NCBI RefSeq assembly: GCF_004766045.1
Contig: NZ_SPQQ01000015.1
Span: 16,313 to 80,312, forward strand
Reading direction: 5' to 3'
DNA: 64,000 bases
Source: Desulfosporosinus fructosivorans
GTDB lineage: Bacteria > Bacillota > Desulfitobacteriia > Desulfitobacteriales > Desulfitobacteriaceae
The first letter of the stretch is position 1. Every line of letters begins with the position of its first letter. The position numbers and the translations under genes were made by a program. Positions 1 through 8,141 of the stretch are shown here, in pieces. Below the pieces are notes generated by a model that worked only from the letters and a program-made list of their open reading frames with translations, was not told the DNA's origin and made no database searches.

Positions 1-14
1 TACACCGTTACGAA

Positions 15-1376
15 TTAATTAAACCTAAAAACAATCGGAAATATAAATGCAACAATTGCTGTCCAAGTGAAATAAACATAGAGATAATCTGTCTGCCATT
101 TTATTATCTTAGTGAAATCAAATTTCTTCTTGAAATACCCGATATATAACCAGGCAAGACCGACCAAGTTGCCCAGCAAAGCCAAATTCTCACCTAGCGC
201 GGCCAGCTTATTGGGGGTAATGCCAAAGGCGGACAAGCGGAAAAGTATGGCCGATAAAGCAACCCCGTCGATAGCCAGGGCTGTCAGGATCAGGGCTAGA
301 TTCAAGTAATCAAACAGGTTGGCTGGCTGGCGAATATCTCTCGCCGAAATGACGTACAATACCAACCCCAGTACTAACGCCAGCATAAAATCGAATCCAA
401 TTAGGAACTCTCTTTCCATAAATGGGCTATTACCGGTAATAATCATAACTATTAAGAAAGCAACCATAATTATAAGGAAGAGCGGACTGAATATTTTGGC
501 CAAAATAGGTGCAAAGTTCTCCACCACGCTTTTTTTGGCCTCTACTAAATATACAGTAATCATGGCTGCCGCACACCCTCCATAAATCAGTAAATACTCT
601 GCAAGAAATTTTTGGACGTCAATTTGGATGGCTTCGAAAATAACTAGCGTGAACAGGAATAACACCATTACACCTGCCATAACTAATACACCATAGATAA
701 AGGCTTCACCTGTGAAGCGTATAAAATTCATTCTCCCTTTGCTGCCTTGCCACTCCCTGCCTATATAAGTTGCTCCGACGACCAACCACAAAAACAAAGG
801 AAGATGAACGATGGTAAGAACTTCTGTATGGTGAGGATCAAATGACGGATACACATTGATAATCACCGCTGCTAGGATAAAAATCCCCAGTATCGTTGCC
901 CATGTTTTTAACTCTGCTTTCCTCTTGATTAAGAAAAATGCCGCAATAAAAGGCAGAATAAAGAAACTAAAATTTTTAATGAAGAATATTTTAATTTCAC
1001 CGTCTTGATCGAGTAATCCGAAACCAAAAAGTTCGGGAATTTTGAACAGTGTCCCGGCTAGCAACGCAAAAATCACCACCAGGGTAATATCGCGCCGATT
1101 CAGCTGCTTGGCCAGTGAATCTATCGGATCTACCAATAAATGTTTCCATAGGCTTTCAGTATTTACTTTGGCAAACTCATGTGAGATCGCATCGACATTT
1201 CCTAAACGTTTGACACTAATTAAAAACGCTTCATCTGGCGTGAGTCCTGCTACAATTAAGTCCTCGATTTCGTCCCGCAAATGATTCTCCAATTCATGAA
1301 TATCGGCATCGCTTAAATTACCATGGGCTCTCAAATGATCGCTCCACGAATGAACCTCTGTTTCCAAATCAAACAT
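15..1376 (-). CDS. Polytopic membrane protein with permease-prefix-like N-terminus
   Basis: 453 residues. Residues 1-72 form a soluble, acidic, helical domain resembling the permease prefix domain 1 found ahead of membrane proteins paired with PadR regulators. The rest, from about residue 93, contains roughly eleven hydrophobic segments with short loops and no recognisable catalytic motif. The ATG follows AAGGAGG at good spacing. It lies 11 nt downstream of the PadR gene, so the two are almost certainly co-transcribed and controlled by the inverted repeat ahead of padR. The PadR pairing is a known arrangement; the transported substrate or sensing role is unknown. Confidence 0.8.
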   Translation of the reverse strand: MFDLETEVHSWSDHLRAHGNLSDADIHELENHLRDEIEDLIVAGLTPDEAFLISVKRLGNVDAISHEFAKVNTESLWKHLLVDPIDSLAKQLNRRDITLVVIFALLAGTLFKIPELFGFGLLDQDGEIKIFFIKNFSFFILPFIAAFFLIKRKAELKTWATILGIFILAAVIINVYPSFDPHHTEVLTIVHLPLFLWLVVGATYIGREWQGSKGRMNFIRFTGEAFIYGVLVMAGVMVLFLFTLVIFEAIQIDVQKFLAEYLLIYGGCAAAMITVYLVEAKKSVVENFAPILAKIFSPLFLIIMVAFLIVMIITGNSPFMEREFLIGFDFMLALVLGLVLYVISARDIRQPANLFDYLNLALILTALAIDGVALSAILFRLSAFGITPNKLAALGENLALLGNLVGLAWLYIGYFKKKFDFTKIIKWQTDYLYVYFTWTAIVAFIFPIVFRFN

Positions 1377-1387
1377 CTTGATCCTCC

Positions 1388-1726
1388 TTACGAATTACTT
1401 TCTTCATTCCAGGTCCTAGCAAGAGCATTATTGACTATTTCCCACTGCTTTTTTTGGAGTTCCAACTCGGTTAACCCACTCTCCTTAATCCTGTAATATT
1501 TACGCTGCCGGCCTGCCTCCGATTTACTCAAGTAAGATTCAATTAACAGATGTTCTTCCAGACGATGTAATACCGGATACAACATACCTTCCGTCCAAAT
1601 TAGTTGATTCTCAGACATTTCTTTCACGCGCTTGATAATCGCATAGCCGTAACTGTCACATTCCTTGAGGATGGCCAAAATGAGAGGGGTGGCAGAGGCG
1701 GCTATCAAGTCTTTAGATACATTCAT
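1388..1726 (-). CDS. PadR-family transcriptional regulator
   Basis: 112 residues, the usual size for short PadR proteins. The winged-helix core is visible: an N-terminal helix with LILAILKECDSYGYAIIKRV, then WTEGMLYPVLHRLEEHLLIE and the wing GRQRKYYRIKESG, ending in a dimerisation helix. These motifs are diagnostic for PadR. It likely represses its own two-gene operon with the membrane protein downstream. A perfect 21-bp inverted repeat lies 20 nt upstream of the start codon. The ATG at 1726 is preceded by GGGGGGAA. Confidence 0.92.
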   Translation of the reverse strand: MNVSKDLIAASATPLILAILKECDSYGYAIIKRVKEMSENQLIWTEGMLYPVLHRLEEHLLIESYLSKSEAGRQRKYYRIKESGLTELELQKKQWEIVNNALARTWNEESNS

Positions 1727-1745
1727 TCATTCAATTCCCCCCACT

Positions 1746-1797
1746 ATACCTAATACTTCTAGGTATGATATGAATTATACCTAGAAGTATTAGGTAT
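1746..1797. promoter_or_regulatory. Perfect inverted repeat, probable PadR operator
   Basis: Two 21-bp arms, 1746-1766 and 1777-1797, are exact reverse complements separated by 10 bp. Each arm also begins with ATACCTA and ends with GGTAT, so each is itself a partial palindrome of the ATAC...GTAT type bound by PadR proteins. The position directly upstream of padR supports autoregulation. Confidence 0.8.
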
Positions 1798-1900
1798 GTC
1801 AACTGTACTCACGTCGTTAACTAGTGTGAAGCTCATACAAGTTTCCCTAATCTACACACTTCCCAATCCGTACCTCTATCCTCATCCCGCTCTTCAGCTC

Positions 1901-1946
1901 AAAAAAAAATACGTTGGTGTGAGAATTTCTATCTTCTCAACCAACG
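1901..1946 (-). terminator. Intrinsic terminator downstream of the EamA gene
   Basis: On the minus strand a stem (CGTTGGT...ACCAACG, extended by GAGAA/TTCTC pairing) is followed directly by nine T residues (plus-strand A run at 1901-1909). It lies about 60 nt after the EamA stop codon. Confidence 0.8.
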
Positions 1947-2006
1947 CATTAAATATTTGTCCATTGTCCCTTATTTCCGCAAGACGATGAATTAAGTTTT
2001 ATTTCA

Positions 2007-2879
2007 TTATTTACGTAATCTCCCCAAGGACAGGATAACCAATCCGGCAAAAACCAGAATCATCCCGACTTGAGAAAGAAGAGATAATTTTTCTTTCAGC
2101 AGAAACAATCCCAATGCCGCTGCAGTAACCGGTTCCGCAAGGGATAAAGTAACTGCTTTGGGAAAGGGTATTTTGGCCAAACCATGTGAAAACAAAATAT
2201 AAGCAAGGGCAGTGGCTACTAATCCCAAATGGAGGGCAACACCGGTACCTTGGATGGTTTTCAGCCACTCCAGGTTGTCAAAAAAGAGAAAAGGAGAAAG
2301 TAGCAATGCCCCAATGGAGAATACAATCCCTGTCACTGCTTCCGGAGGGTGAGACACCAGCAGTTCCTTGCTCGCGGCGGCATAAAGTGCATATGAGACG
2401 CCGGCTCCCAAGGCCAGGACGGTGCCAATAGAGTTCAGCGCTAGTTTCTGACCGCCAGTAATCACCAGAATACATCCGATGACTGCAAGCAAGGTGGCTG
2501 CCGCCCACCTCAGCCCCGGGTTTTCCCGCCGCAAAGTCAGAGAAATTAAACCAGCGAACACCGGCGCACTGCCGATGGTCACTACTGTTCCTACAGCCAC
2601 CCCCGTTTTCAAAACTCCGGCAAAAAAGAAAAGCTGATAGGCAGCCATACACCCGGCTGCGAGGAATGTGGTCCCCTTGAACCAAGGCGGATTTCCCGAC
2701 AAAGCTCCCCGCCGCCAGGCAAAAATTAGAAGAGCCGCTCCGCCTACTGCTAGGCGAACAGATCCGATTGACAATGGCGATGCACCGGGAGGGGCAAAAG
2801 ATTGAGCAGTGCCTGTCGTTCCCCAGAGCACCGCCGCTGCCACCACTAGGCTTGAAAAAAAAGTTTCATTATGCTTCAT
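2007..2879 (-). CDS. EamA-family (DMT superfamily) transporter
   Basis: 290 residues with ten hydrophobic segments arranged as two EamA repeats (about residues 10-140 and 150-285), the standard DMT exporter length and layout. The N-terminal AAAVLWGTTGTAQSFAPPGA and the second-repeat SLAEPVTAAALGLFLLKEKL are typical of the family. The ATG is preceded by AAAGGAG. The AraC-type regulator gene lies 117 bp upstream on the same strand and is a candidate regulator. The substrate cannot be read from sequence; metabolite or amino-acid export is the usual role. Confidence 0.9.
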   Translation of the reverse strand: MKHNETFFSSLVVAAAVLWGTTGTAQSFAPPGASPLSIGSVRLAVGGAALLIFAWRRGALSGNPPWFKGTTFLAAGCMAAYQLFFFAGVLKTGVAVGTVVTIGSAPVFAGLISLTLRRENPGLRWAAATLLAVIGCILVITGGQKLALNSIGTVLALGAGVSYALYAAASKELLVSHPPEAVTGIVFSIGALLLSPFLFFDNLEWLKTIQGTGVALHLGLVATALAYILFSHGLAKIPFPKAVTLSLAEPVTAAALGLFLLKEKLSLLSQVGMILVFAGLVILSLGRLRK

Positions 2880-2996
2880 TATTTTCTCCTTTAGCTAATT
2901 TTAACTTTTGATAATAAAAGTAAAACCAATCAGCTTCCTTTTATATAATAATAAAGCAAAATGATAAAGTTTTTTTCACCAGGATTAGGATATTTT

Positions 2997-3719
2997 TTAG
3001 CTTATCTTCATATTGTTCCGCCTATATTCTGCTGGAGTAATACCTTCGATTTCTTTAAATACTCTATCTAGCGAAGACTGGTGGACATATCCGACCTCCC
3101 AAGCAATCTGCAAAATATTAAGACTTGTCCCAAGAAGCAGTTGTTTTGACTGCTGGATTCTCACTTTTTTCAGATATGCCATCGGGGTACAGTTCATAAT
3201 GCCTTTGAACCATGAACAAAAATAACTAACAGTATAATGTTCCAAAGAAGCGAGCTTCTCCAGGCTTATCTGTTCGTTATAGAATTTCTGAATATATTTA
3301 ACCGAGTCCGGAATCTGATATTCTGTCAAATAGGTATTAAAAAAACGAAAAAGAGAACTGATCCTAGATGATTCGATTTTACCTTGATCAGCTTCACTTA
3401 AAAGAAGGAATCTAATGGCTTTCCATTTCTCATCCATTTCATAGTTTTGTCCACCTGGGAAATTATCCAATTCCCCGAATTGAAACATAAATTGTGGAAT
3501 ATCCAATACCAGAAATTTGTTGTTCTGTTTTGCCCAGAAGGTGTGCTGGCAGGAAGGGGGAAGTAAAAACAAATGGGCCTCATCTAACTTTAATTCCTTG
3601 CCTTCGGTCTTGATGTTCAGAACTCCCTGAAGCGGCAGTATTAACTGAACAAATCTGTGGTCATGGGTTTTTATAACATCGGTATAAGTCCTGTGTTCAC
3701 AAACTATTTTATTATCCAC
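2997..3719 (-). CDS. AraC-family transcriptional regulator
   Basis: An N-terminal cupin-type sensing domain (HDHRFVQLILPLQG...) is followed by a C-terminal double helix-turn-helix of AraC/XylS type ending in GYVHQSSLDRVFKEIEGITPAEYR, the conserved second HTH signature. I chose GTG at 3719 because AAAGGTGG sits seven bases upstream; an earlier GTG at 3773 would add 18 residues without a good ribosome site. The downstream EamA transporter on the same strand is its likely target. The effector is unknown. Confidence 0.88.
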   Translation of the reverse strand: MDNKIVCEHRTYTDVIKTHDHRFVQLILPLQGVLNIKTEGKELKLDEAHLFLLPPSCQHTFWAKQNNKFLVLDIPQFMFQFGELDNFPGGQNYEMDEKWKAIRFLLLSEADQGKIESSRISSLFRFFNTYLTEYQIPDSVKYIQKFYNEQISLEKLASLEHYTVSYFCSWFKGIMNCTPMAYLKKVRIQQSKQLLLGTSLNILQIAWEVGYVHQSSLDRVFKEIEGITPAEYRRNNMKIS

Positions 3720-3915
3720 TGCTGCCCCACCTTTTTCAAAAACATTAACTAAACTCACTATGATATTACTCACAATATATTATTTTAACATCTTACTTAT
3801 AGAATTTATATGAAGATTTCTTCTGTTAAACGCTCCAGCATCCGAAGAACGCGTTGTGTTTTCCTCTAATTTTTTTGTTTTTGGTGTGAAATTATTTAAA
3901 GAATGGCATAATAAA

Positions 3916-3946
3916 GCGGACGTATCTTCGTTTGAAATACGCCCGC
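3916..3946 (-). terminator. Stem-loop, probable terminator of the ABM-domain gene
   Basis: Arms GCGG-CGTAT and ATACG-CCGC enclose an 11-nt loop with one mismatch. On the minus strand it is followed by TTTATTAT. It sits about 80 nt after the monooxygenase-fold gene stop codon. Confidence 0.55.
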
Positions 3947-4025
3947 TCATCTTGCAGGATTTCTGTATTCAGTTGGTAACGATGATAGCCCATATATTGT
4001 TTCATAGCTAATTCACTTACTCTAA

Positions 4026-4352
4026 TTAGTGGGCTGATTGTCCGATACGCTTAAGTATGCTAGTCCTAGGCGCATCCCGCAACATTGCAGTAGCCTCTTT
4101 TAGCCCGGATTTTGCGGCACTCATGTGAGCATGAAAGGCTTCTATATTCTCCCATTCTTGGGTAGAGTAAAAAGTTCCGGGGTAATTGCTGTCTTCAAAG
4201 ATTTCATAGCTCAAGAGTCCAGGTTTTTCTGTTGTCGCTATCGTTGTCATAAAAGCCTTTCGTGCAAACTCCTCTTCGCCATCTTTAGCATGAATTTCAA
4301 TGAATACTGTTACACTGCTGGGGTACTTTTTGCTGTCGTTTGTTGTATTCAT
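4026..4352 (-). CDS. Antibiotic biosynthesis monooxygenase (ABM) domain protein
   Basis: 108 residues, the size of a single ABM/YgiN ferredoxin-like alpha-beta domain. The core pattern VTVFIEIHAKDGEEEFARKA, then GLLSYEIFED and the EWENIEAFHAHM helix, is typical of putative quinol monooxygenases and heme-degrading relatives. GAGGGGG precedes the ATG. The MarR gene lies 144 bp upstream on the same strand, an arrangement common for MarR-regulated quinone or redox stress genes. No specific substrate can be assigned. Confidence 0.82.
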   Translation of the reverse strand: MNTTNDSKKYPSSVTVFIEIHAKDGEEEFARKAFMTTIATTEKPGLLSYEIFEDSNYPGTFYSTQEWENIEAFHAHMSAAKSGLKEATAMLRDAPRTSILKRIGQSAH

Positions 4353-4496
4353 ACAATCCCCCTCTTTTTCTGACTTAACTTACTTACATGAAATGTCAAA
4401 ATTTAAAAACTCTAATACCACTTTCGCTACTAAATCCTCTTTAATTCATTTGCAACTCTTTATCAAAAAAAATTTATTAGGGTACTGTGTATACAT

Positions 4497-4949
4497 TTAT
4501 TCCTTATTGAATTTGGATAACAGCTTTTTCATAGCTTGAGTAGTTTGTTTTATGAGTTCCAGATCTTCATCATCAAGATTACCAAAAAAACGGGCGGAGG
4601 ATTTAATTAACTCTTCAGCTGATTTGTTCATAAATTTTTTTCCTTCGTCTGTAATCCGAATCAAGAAGACCCTTCTGTCTCGACTGCTGTTTACACGTTC
4701 AACATAATCCAGCTTAACAAGCTTATCAGTTAACACTGTTATGTTTGGTTTTGTAACATGGAGGATTTCACTTAAATCACTCATTGAAAGTTCTTTTCCG
4801 TCCACCAGCTCCTGTAACATTCTAAAATGCGTTCTAACCAGTCCTGTTTTATTTAGTTGATCGTCAATAAATTTAAATGTTTTGCTGTTAAATTCATGAG
4901 AAACATTTGAAAATTCCTTAATCATTAATAATATTTCATCATTTTGCAC
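4497..4949 (-). CDS. MarR-family transcriptional regulator
   Basis: 150 residues with the MarR winged helix: LSMSDLSEILHVTKPNITVL as recognition region, then DRRVFLIRITDEGKKF as the wing with the characteristic DRR motif. N- and C-terminal helices would form the dimer interface. The start is GTG preceded by AAGGAGGAG. Two 13-bp direct repeats lie 71 bp upstream and are candidate operators. It probably controls itself and the ABM-domain gene downstream; this is inference from order. Confidence 0.92.
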   Translation of the reverse strand: MQNDEILLMIKEFSNVSHEFNSKTFKFIDDQLNKTGLVRTHFRMLQELVDGKELSMSDLSEILHVTKPNITVLTDKLVKLDYVERVNSSRDRRVFLIRITDEGKKFMNKSAEELIKSSARFFGNLDDEDLELIKQTTQAMKKLLSKFNKE

Positions 4950-5019
4950 CTTACTCCTCCTTAGAATGATTATTCAAAATCGTTTTAGGATTTCTTCATC
5001 TGAACCTGCATGCAATTAA

Positions 5020-5047
5020 TTAAATACTTAATAGTTAAATACTTAAT
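5020..5047. promoter_or_regulatory. Direct-repeat operator candidate for the MarR regulator
   Basis: The 13-mer TTAAATACTTAAT occurs exactly twice, at 5020-5032 and 5035-5047. Each copy is a near-palindrome (TTAA-N4-TTAA) with the AT-rich form typical of MarR sites. The pair lies just upstream of the marR start codon. Confidence 0.55.
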
Positions 5048-5651
5048 TGAGTATAATGCTGGATTTAGTCAATGTCAAGATATAAATAAGTGCCTAGTAA
5101 ATTCGTTCTTTTTCTACAGCTGGGTAGGAAATAATGACTACCTATAGACTGCTTACGGCATTTATACTGCATAGAGTTGCATTCAAAATACATCAGGAAT
5201 TGCTTGAGGATAATGGCCACAGCTTCGAAATACTGGATGTATATTGAAAGAGGAAAGTGCATCCCTTTCTCATTTGTCCTTTTGACCACTATTTGTCATC
5301 AAAACTATACTCTCAACGTGCCCTGTTCGCGGGAACATTTAGCCCCTAAATCAGCCTTCAATGAAGTAACACCGATGTGCCACGTTCGAGGAAACCTATA
5401 CACCTGATAACACACTTTCTAAGAATAAGGGGCGCTTCAAAATAGAAATATTTTGAAACGCCCCTTAAATAATTCTGTTCTTTTCAACTTTATTTTTCAG
5501 TGTACAACTTTGTTTTTATTAACAGCTACTTCATTGGATAGTGGTTAATAAGAATGCCTAACCGACTTTATTGGCGACATTATTTCTGGTCTATAATTAG
5601 GACAAACTTTATTCCCCAAAACTACAGATACCACAAACCCACACTCGGTCC
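5048..5651. other. Gene-free stretch between MarR and glmS
   Basis: No convincing coding region is seen. Short open frames here lack ribosome sites and family features. The only strong structure is the stem-loop at 5427-5466. Confidence 0.6.
5427..5466. terminator. Long stem-loop, possible terminator downstream of glmS
   Basis: Two 17-nt arms (5427-5443 and 5450-5466) pair with a single mismatch around the 6-nt loop AGAAAT. A long T tract is missing on both sides, so the terminator reading is likely but not certain. It lies about 190 nt after the glmS stop. Confidence 0.55.
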
Positions 5652-7475
5652 CTACTCCACCGTAACGCTCTTAGCTAAATTCCTCGGCTTATCGACATCG
5701 CACCCTCTGGCCACGGAGACATAGTACGACAATAGCTGAAGCGGTATAACTGTGAGAAGCGGAGCCAGCTCATCTATGGTCTCTGGAACGTAGATCACAT
5801 GATCGACGGACTTCGCCATATTAGTGTTTCCCTTATAGGTAAGCCCGATCACTCGAGCATCCCGCGCTTTTACTTCTTTGACGTTAGAGATGGTTTTATC
5901 ATACACATCCCGTTGGGTTGCTAAAGCAATGACAGGGGTCTCCTCCGTGACGAGCGCTAAGGTACCGTGTTTCAATTCCCCAGCGGCATAGGCTTCGGCG
6001 TGGATATAGGAAATCTCCTTGAGTTTCAAGGCTCCTTCCATGGCGACTGCCCAGTCAAGTGAGCGACCAATGAAGAAGGCGTCTTCCACTTTCACGAACG
6101 ACTGCGCCAACTCTTTGATCAGGTCTTCCTGATTTAAAACTTCCTGAGCCTGCTCAGGAATCAGCTTCAAAGCAGTAATAATCTCACCAATTTTTTCCTG
6201 AGGCAACGTCCCTTTGACCTGAGCGAGATAGAGTCCGAGCATGACCATTCCTTCGAGCTGTGTTATATAGGCCTTTGTCGAAGCGACAGCAATCTCAGGA
6301 CCTGCCCAGGTAAAGATTACATCATGGGCTTCTCGAGATACCGTGCTCCCCACTACATTCGTAACCGCCACCACGCGCGCACCTCGATTTTTGGCTTCCC
6401 GTAGAGCTGCTAAGGTATCTGCGGTTTCCCCAGACTGACTGATCACTATTACTAGGGTATGATCGTCAATAATCGGGCCGCGATAGCGAAACTCGGAGGC
6501 AATGTCCACTTCAACCGGTAAATGGGCCCAACGCTCGATCAAGGTCTTACCGACTAATCCGGCATGCCAGGCCGTACCGCAAGCGACTATATAAACTTTA
6601 TTGATCCGTGCTAGTTGTTCAAGGGTTAAATCTACTTCCTCGAGAACAACACTCCCGTCTTTTAAGCGACCCAACATCGTATCTCGCAAAGCTTTCGGTT
6701 GTTCATGAATTTCCTTAAGCATGAAATGTTCATACCCGCCCTTTTCGGCAGCCACTGCATCCCACTTCACATCAAAGACTTCTTTTGTACGTGGATTTCC
6801 TTCGAAGTCTGTGATCTTTACCTCCTCTTTAGTAACAACCACCATTTCGCCATCATCTAAGATATACACTTTTCGTGTATAGTTTAGAATGGCCGTGATG
6901 TCACTGGCTACGAAAAATTCTCCATCTCCGAGACCTACAACCATTGGACTATCTTTACGAGCAGCAACCAGCTTATCCGGGTCTCTGAGACTTAAGACAA
7001 CCATGGCATAGGAGCCACGAATTGTCGCTAAGACTTTACGGACAGCCTCTTTCAGGTCTCCTTCATAAAAGTCTTCCACTAAGTGGGCCAAAACTTCTGT
7101 GTCAGTCTCCGAAACAAACTGGTGTCCTTTTTCGATGAGTTTATCTTTTAGTTCTAAATAATTCTCTATGATTCCATTATGCACCACTGCAAAGTCCTGC
7201 TTGCAATCGCTATGAGGATGAGCATTGACAAACGACGGACGGCCATGAGTCGCCCACCGAGTGTGTCCGATCCCGATGCAAGACTGGGAAAAATCCTCCC
7301 CAAGTTCCTCTTCCAAGGCTACTAATTTACCCACGCTTTTAGATACTACGATTTTCTGCTGGTCTAGGACAGCTACTCCCGCTGAATCGTACCCTCGATA
7401 CTCTAACTTTTTCAAGCCCTCCACCAAAACGGGTATAGCAGTTCGTTTTCCTATATATCCGACAATACCACACAT
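5652..7475 (-). CDS. glmS: Glutamine-fructose-6-phosphate aminotransferase (isomerizing)
   Basis: Makes glucosamine-6-phosphate from fructose-6-phosphate and glutamine, the entry to UDP-GlcNAc synthesis. From ATG 7475 the protein has 607 residues, the normal length, and begins MCGIVGYIG with the nucleophilic Cys2 of the class II glutaminase. HTRWATHG is also present. Two SIS domains follow, with GTAWHAG, SQSGETADT, ASTKAYITQLEG and the C-terminal DKPRNLAKSVTVE. AAAGGAG lies eight nt upstream of this ATG; an upstream TTG would displace Cys2 and is rejected. A glmS ribozyme in its leader gives product feedback control. Confidence 0.98.
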   Translation of the reverse strand: MCGIVGYIGKRTAIPVLVEGLKKLEYRGYDSAGVAVLDQQKIVVSKSVGKLVALEEELGEDFSQSCIGIGHTRWATHGRPSFVNAHPHSDCKQDFAVVHNGIIENYLELKDKLIEKGHQFVSETDTEVLAHLVEDFYEGDLKEAVRKVLATIRGSYAMVVLSLRDPDKLVAARKDSPMVVGLGDGEFFVASDITAILNYTRKVYILDDGEMVVVTKEEVKITDFEGNPRTKEVFDVKWDAVAAEKGGYEHFMLKEIHEQPKALRDTMLGRLKDGSVVLEEVDLTLEQLARINKVYIVACGTAWHAGLVGKTLIERWAHLPVEVDIASEFRYRGPIIDDHTLVIVISQSGETADTLAALREAKNRGARVVAVTNVVGSTVSREAHDVIFTWAGPEIAVASTKAYITQLEGMVMLGLYLAQVKGTLPQEKIGEIITALKLIPEQAQEVLNQEDLIKELAQSFVKVEDAFFIGRSLDWAVAMEGALKLKEISYIHAEAYAAGELKHGTLALVTEETPVIALATQRDVYDKTISNVKEVKARDARVIGLTYKGNTNMAKSVDHVIYVPETIDELAPLLTVIPLQLLSYYVSVARGCDVDKPRNLAKSVTVE

Positions 7476-7550
7476 ATGCTTTTCTCCTTTCAAAATAAAT
7501 AATCTGTACGAGCAATTTATGAATTGCCCCTACTTTCTGCCGAGTAAATT

Positions 7551-7580
7551 AAAAGCCGTCCCGACACGGACGACTTTGTT
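7551..7580 (-). terminator. Intrinsic-terminator-like hairpin between ribozyme and glmS
   Basis: On the minus strand AAGTCGTCC pairs with GGACGGCTT (one G-U) and is followed by TTTTAATTT. It lies downstream of the ribozyme and about 75 nt upstream of the glmS start codon, so it may reduce read-through into glmS. Confidence 0.5.
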
Positions 7581-7629
7581 GATTCAGAATTTAGGCAACG
7601 CTAGCAAGGGGGTACATTTAGACATAACC

Positions 7630-7784
7630 ATCCCTTGTCTTGTCAGCTTACTCCTTGTCCCGAAAATTACTCTTCGGTTTTAAGCAAGCTTACGGTGACA
7701 AGCCACCGAGAGGGATCCGCCGAAAATTTCGATAACCCTCTTCCTCGTCGACCTTAAGTATGAAACTTTAAGGCCCTGGCGCTC
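7630..7784 (-). ncRNA. glmS ribozyme (GlcN6P-activated self-cleaving riboswitch)
   Basis: On the minus strand the 5' end reads GAGCGCCAGGGCC, with the conserved AGCGCC element; cleavage is expected between A7783 and G7782. This is followed by GACGAGG, then TTATCGA and TTTTCGGCGGAT with flanking complementary G- and C-rich strands, which are the conserved core segments of the family. A GGTGGCTTGTCACC helix (P3-type) and a later GGAGTAAGC/GCTTGCTT pairing complete the fold. It sits in the glmS leader, where glucosamine-6-phosphate triggers cleavage and mRNA decay. A TATAAT box lies at 7787-7792 on the minus strand, without a good -35. Confidence 0.93.
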
Positions 7785-7792
7785 AAATTATA

Positions 7793-8141
7793 TTGCCGTT
7801 CTGAAACAACCGTCCATTTTTCTGGTCTTGTTCTTTTTGACTTGTCGTTGTCATTATTGCTGTCGCATCACCTTCTTTCATAGCCTAAGTCACTGATACC
7901 TAACTTAGGAATTGTTCGTTATTTAAAGGATGCCTCCATAATCTTGAATACATCCGCTTAAAATCGGCGTGCGCCAAGCTCTTGGCGCTGGCGAAATTCT
8001 TGGGTTTTGCACTTATGCTAAAATACTTTTGAAATGACAGGGCAGGACTCACGGCATATTCACATACGCCGTGAGGTTAATTGCACCTGAGCACATACCA
8101 TTATACGCTAAAATCAAAATAAAGTAATCCAACTGTGTACT
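7793..8141. other. Intergenic region between glmM and the glmS ribozyme
   Basis: No coding region is seen. It should contain the glmS promoter. A strong stem-loop is present at 8048-8075 and is listed separately. Confidence 0.5.
8048..8075 (-). terminator. 12-bp stem-loop downstream of glmM
   Basis: Minus-strand CTCACGGCGTAT pairs with ATATGCCGTGAG (one G-U) around a GTGA tetraloop of GNRA type. It lies 67 nt after the glmM stop. No T tract follows, so it may be a transcript 3' end or a processing structure rather than a classical terminator. Confidence 0.5.

Noticed and set aside
2011..2685. Overlapping minus-strand open frames inside the EamA gene
   Set aside because: Other-frame shadows of a clear transporter gene; no conserved features.
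5065..5289. A 74-codon open frame on the minus strand
   Set aside because: No ribosome site, no family features, and Cys/Tyr-rich composition unlike real neighbours.
7476..7493. Upstream TTG start for glmS adding six residues
   Set aside because: GlmS needs Cys at position 2 after Met removal; ATG 7475 has the proper ribosome site.
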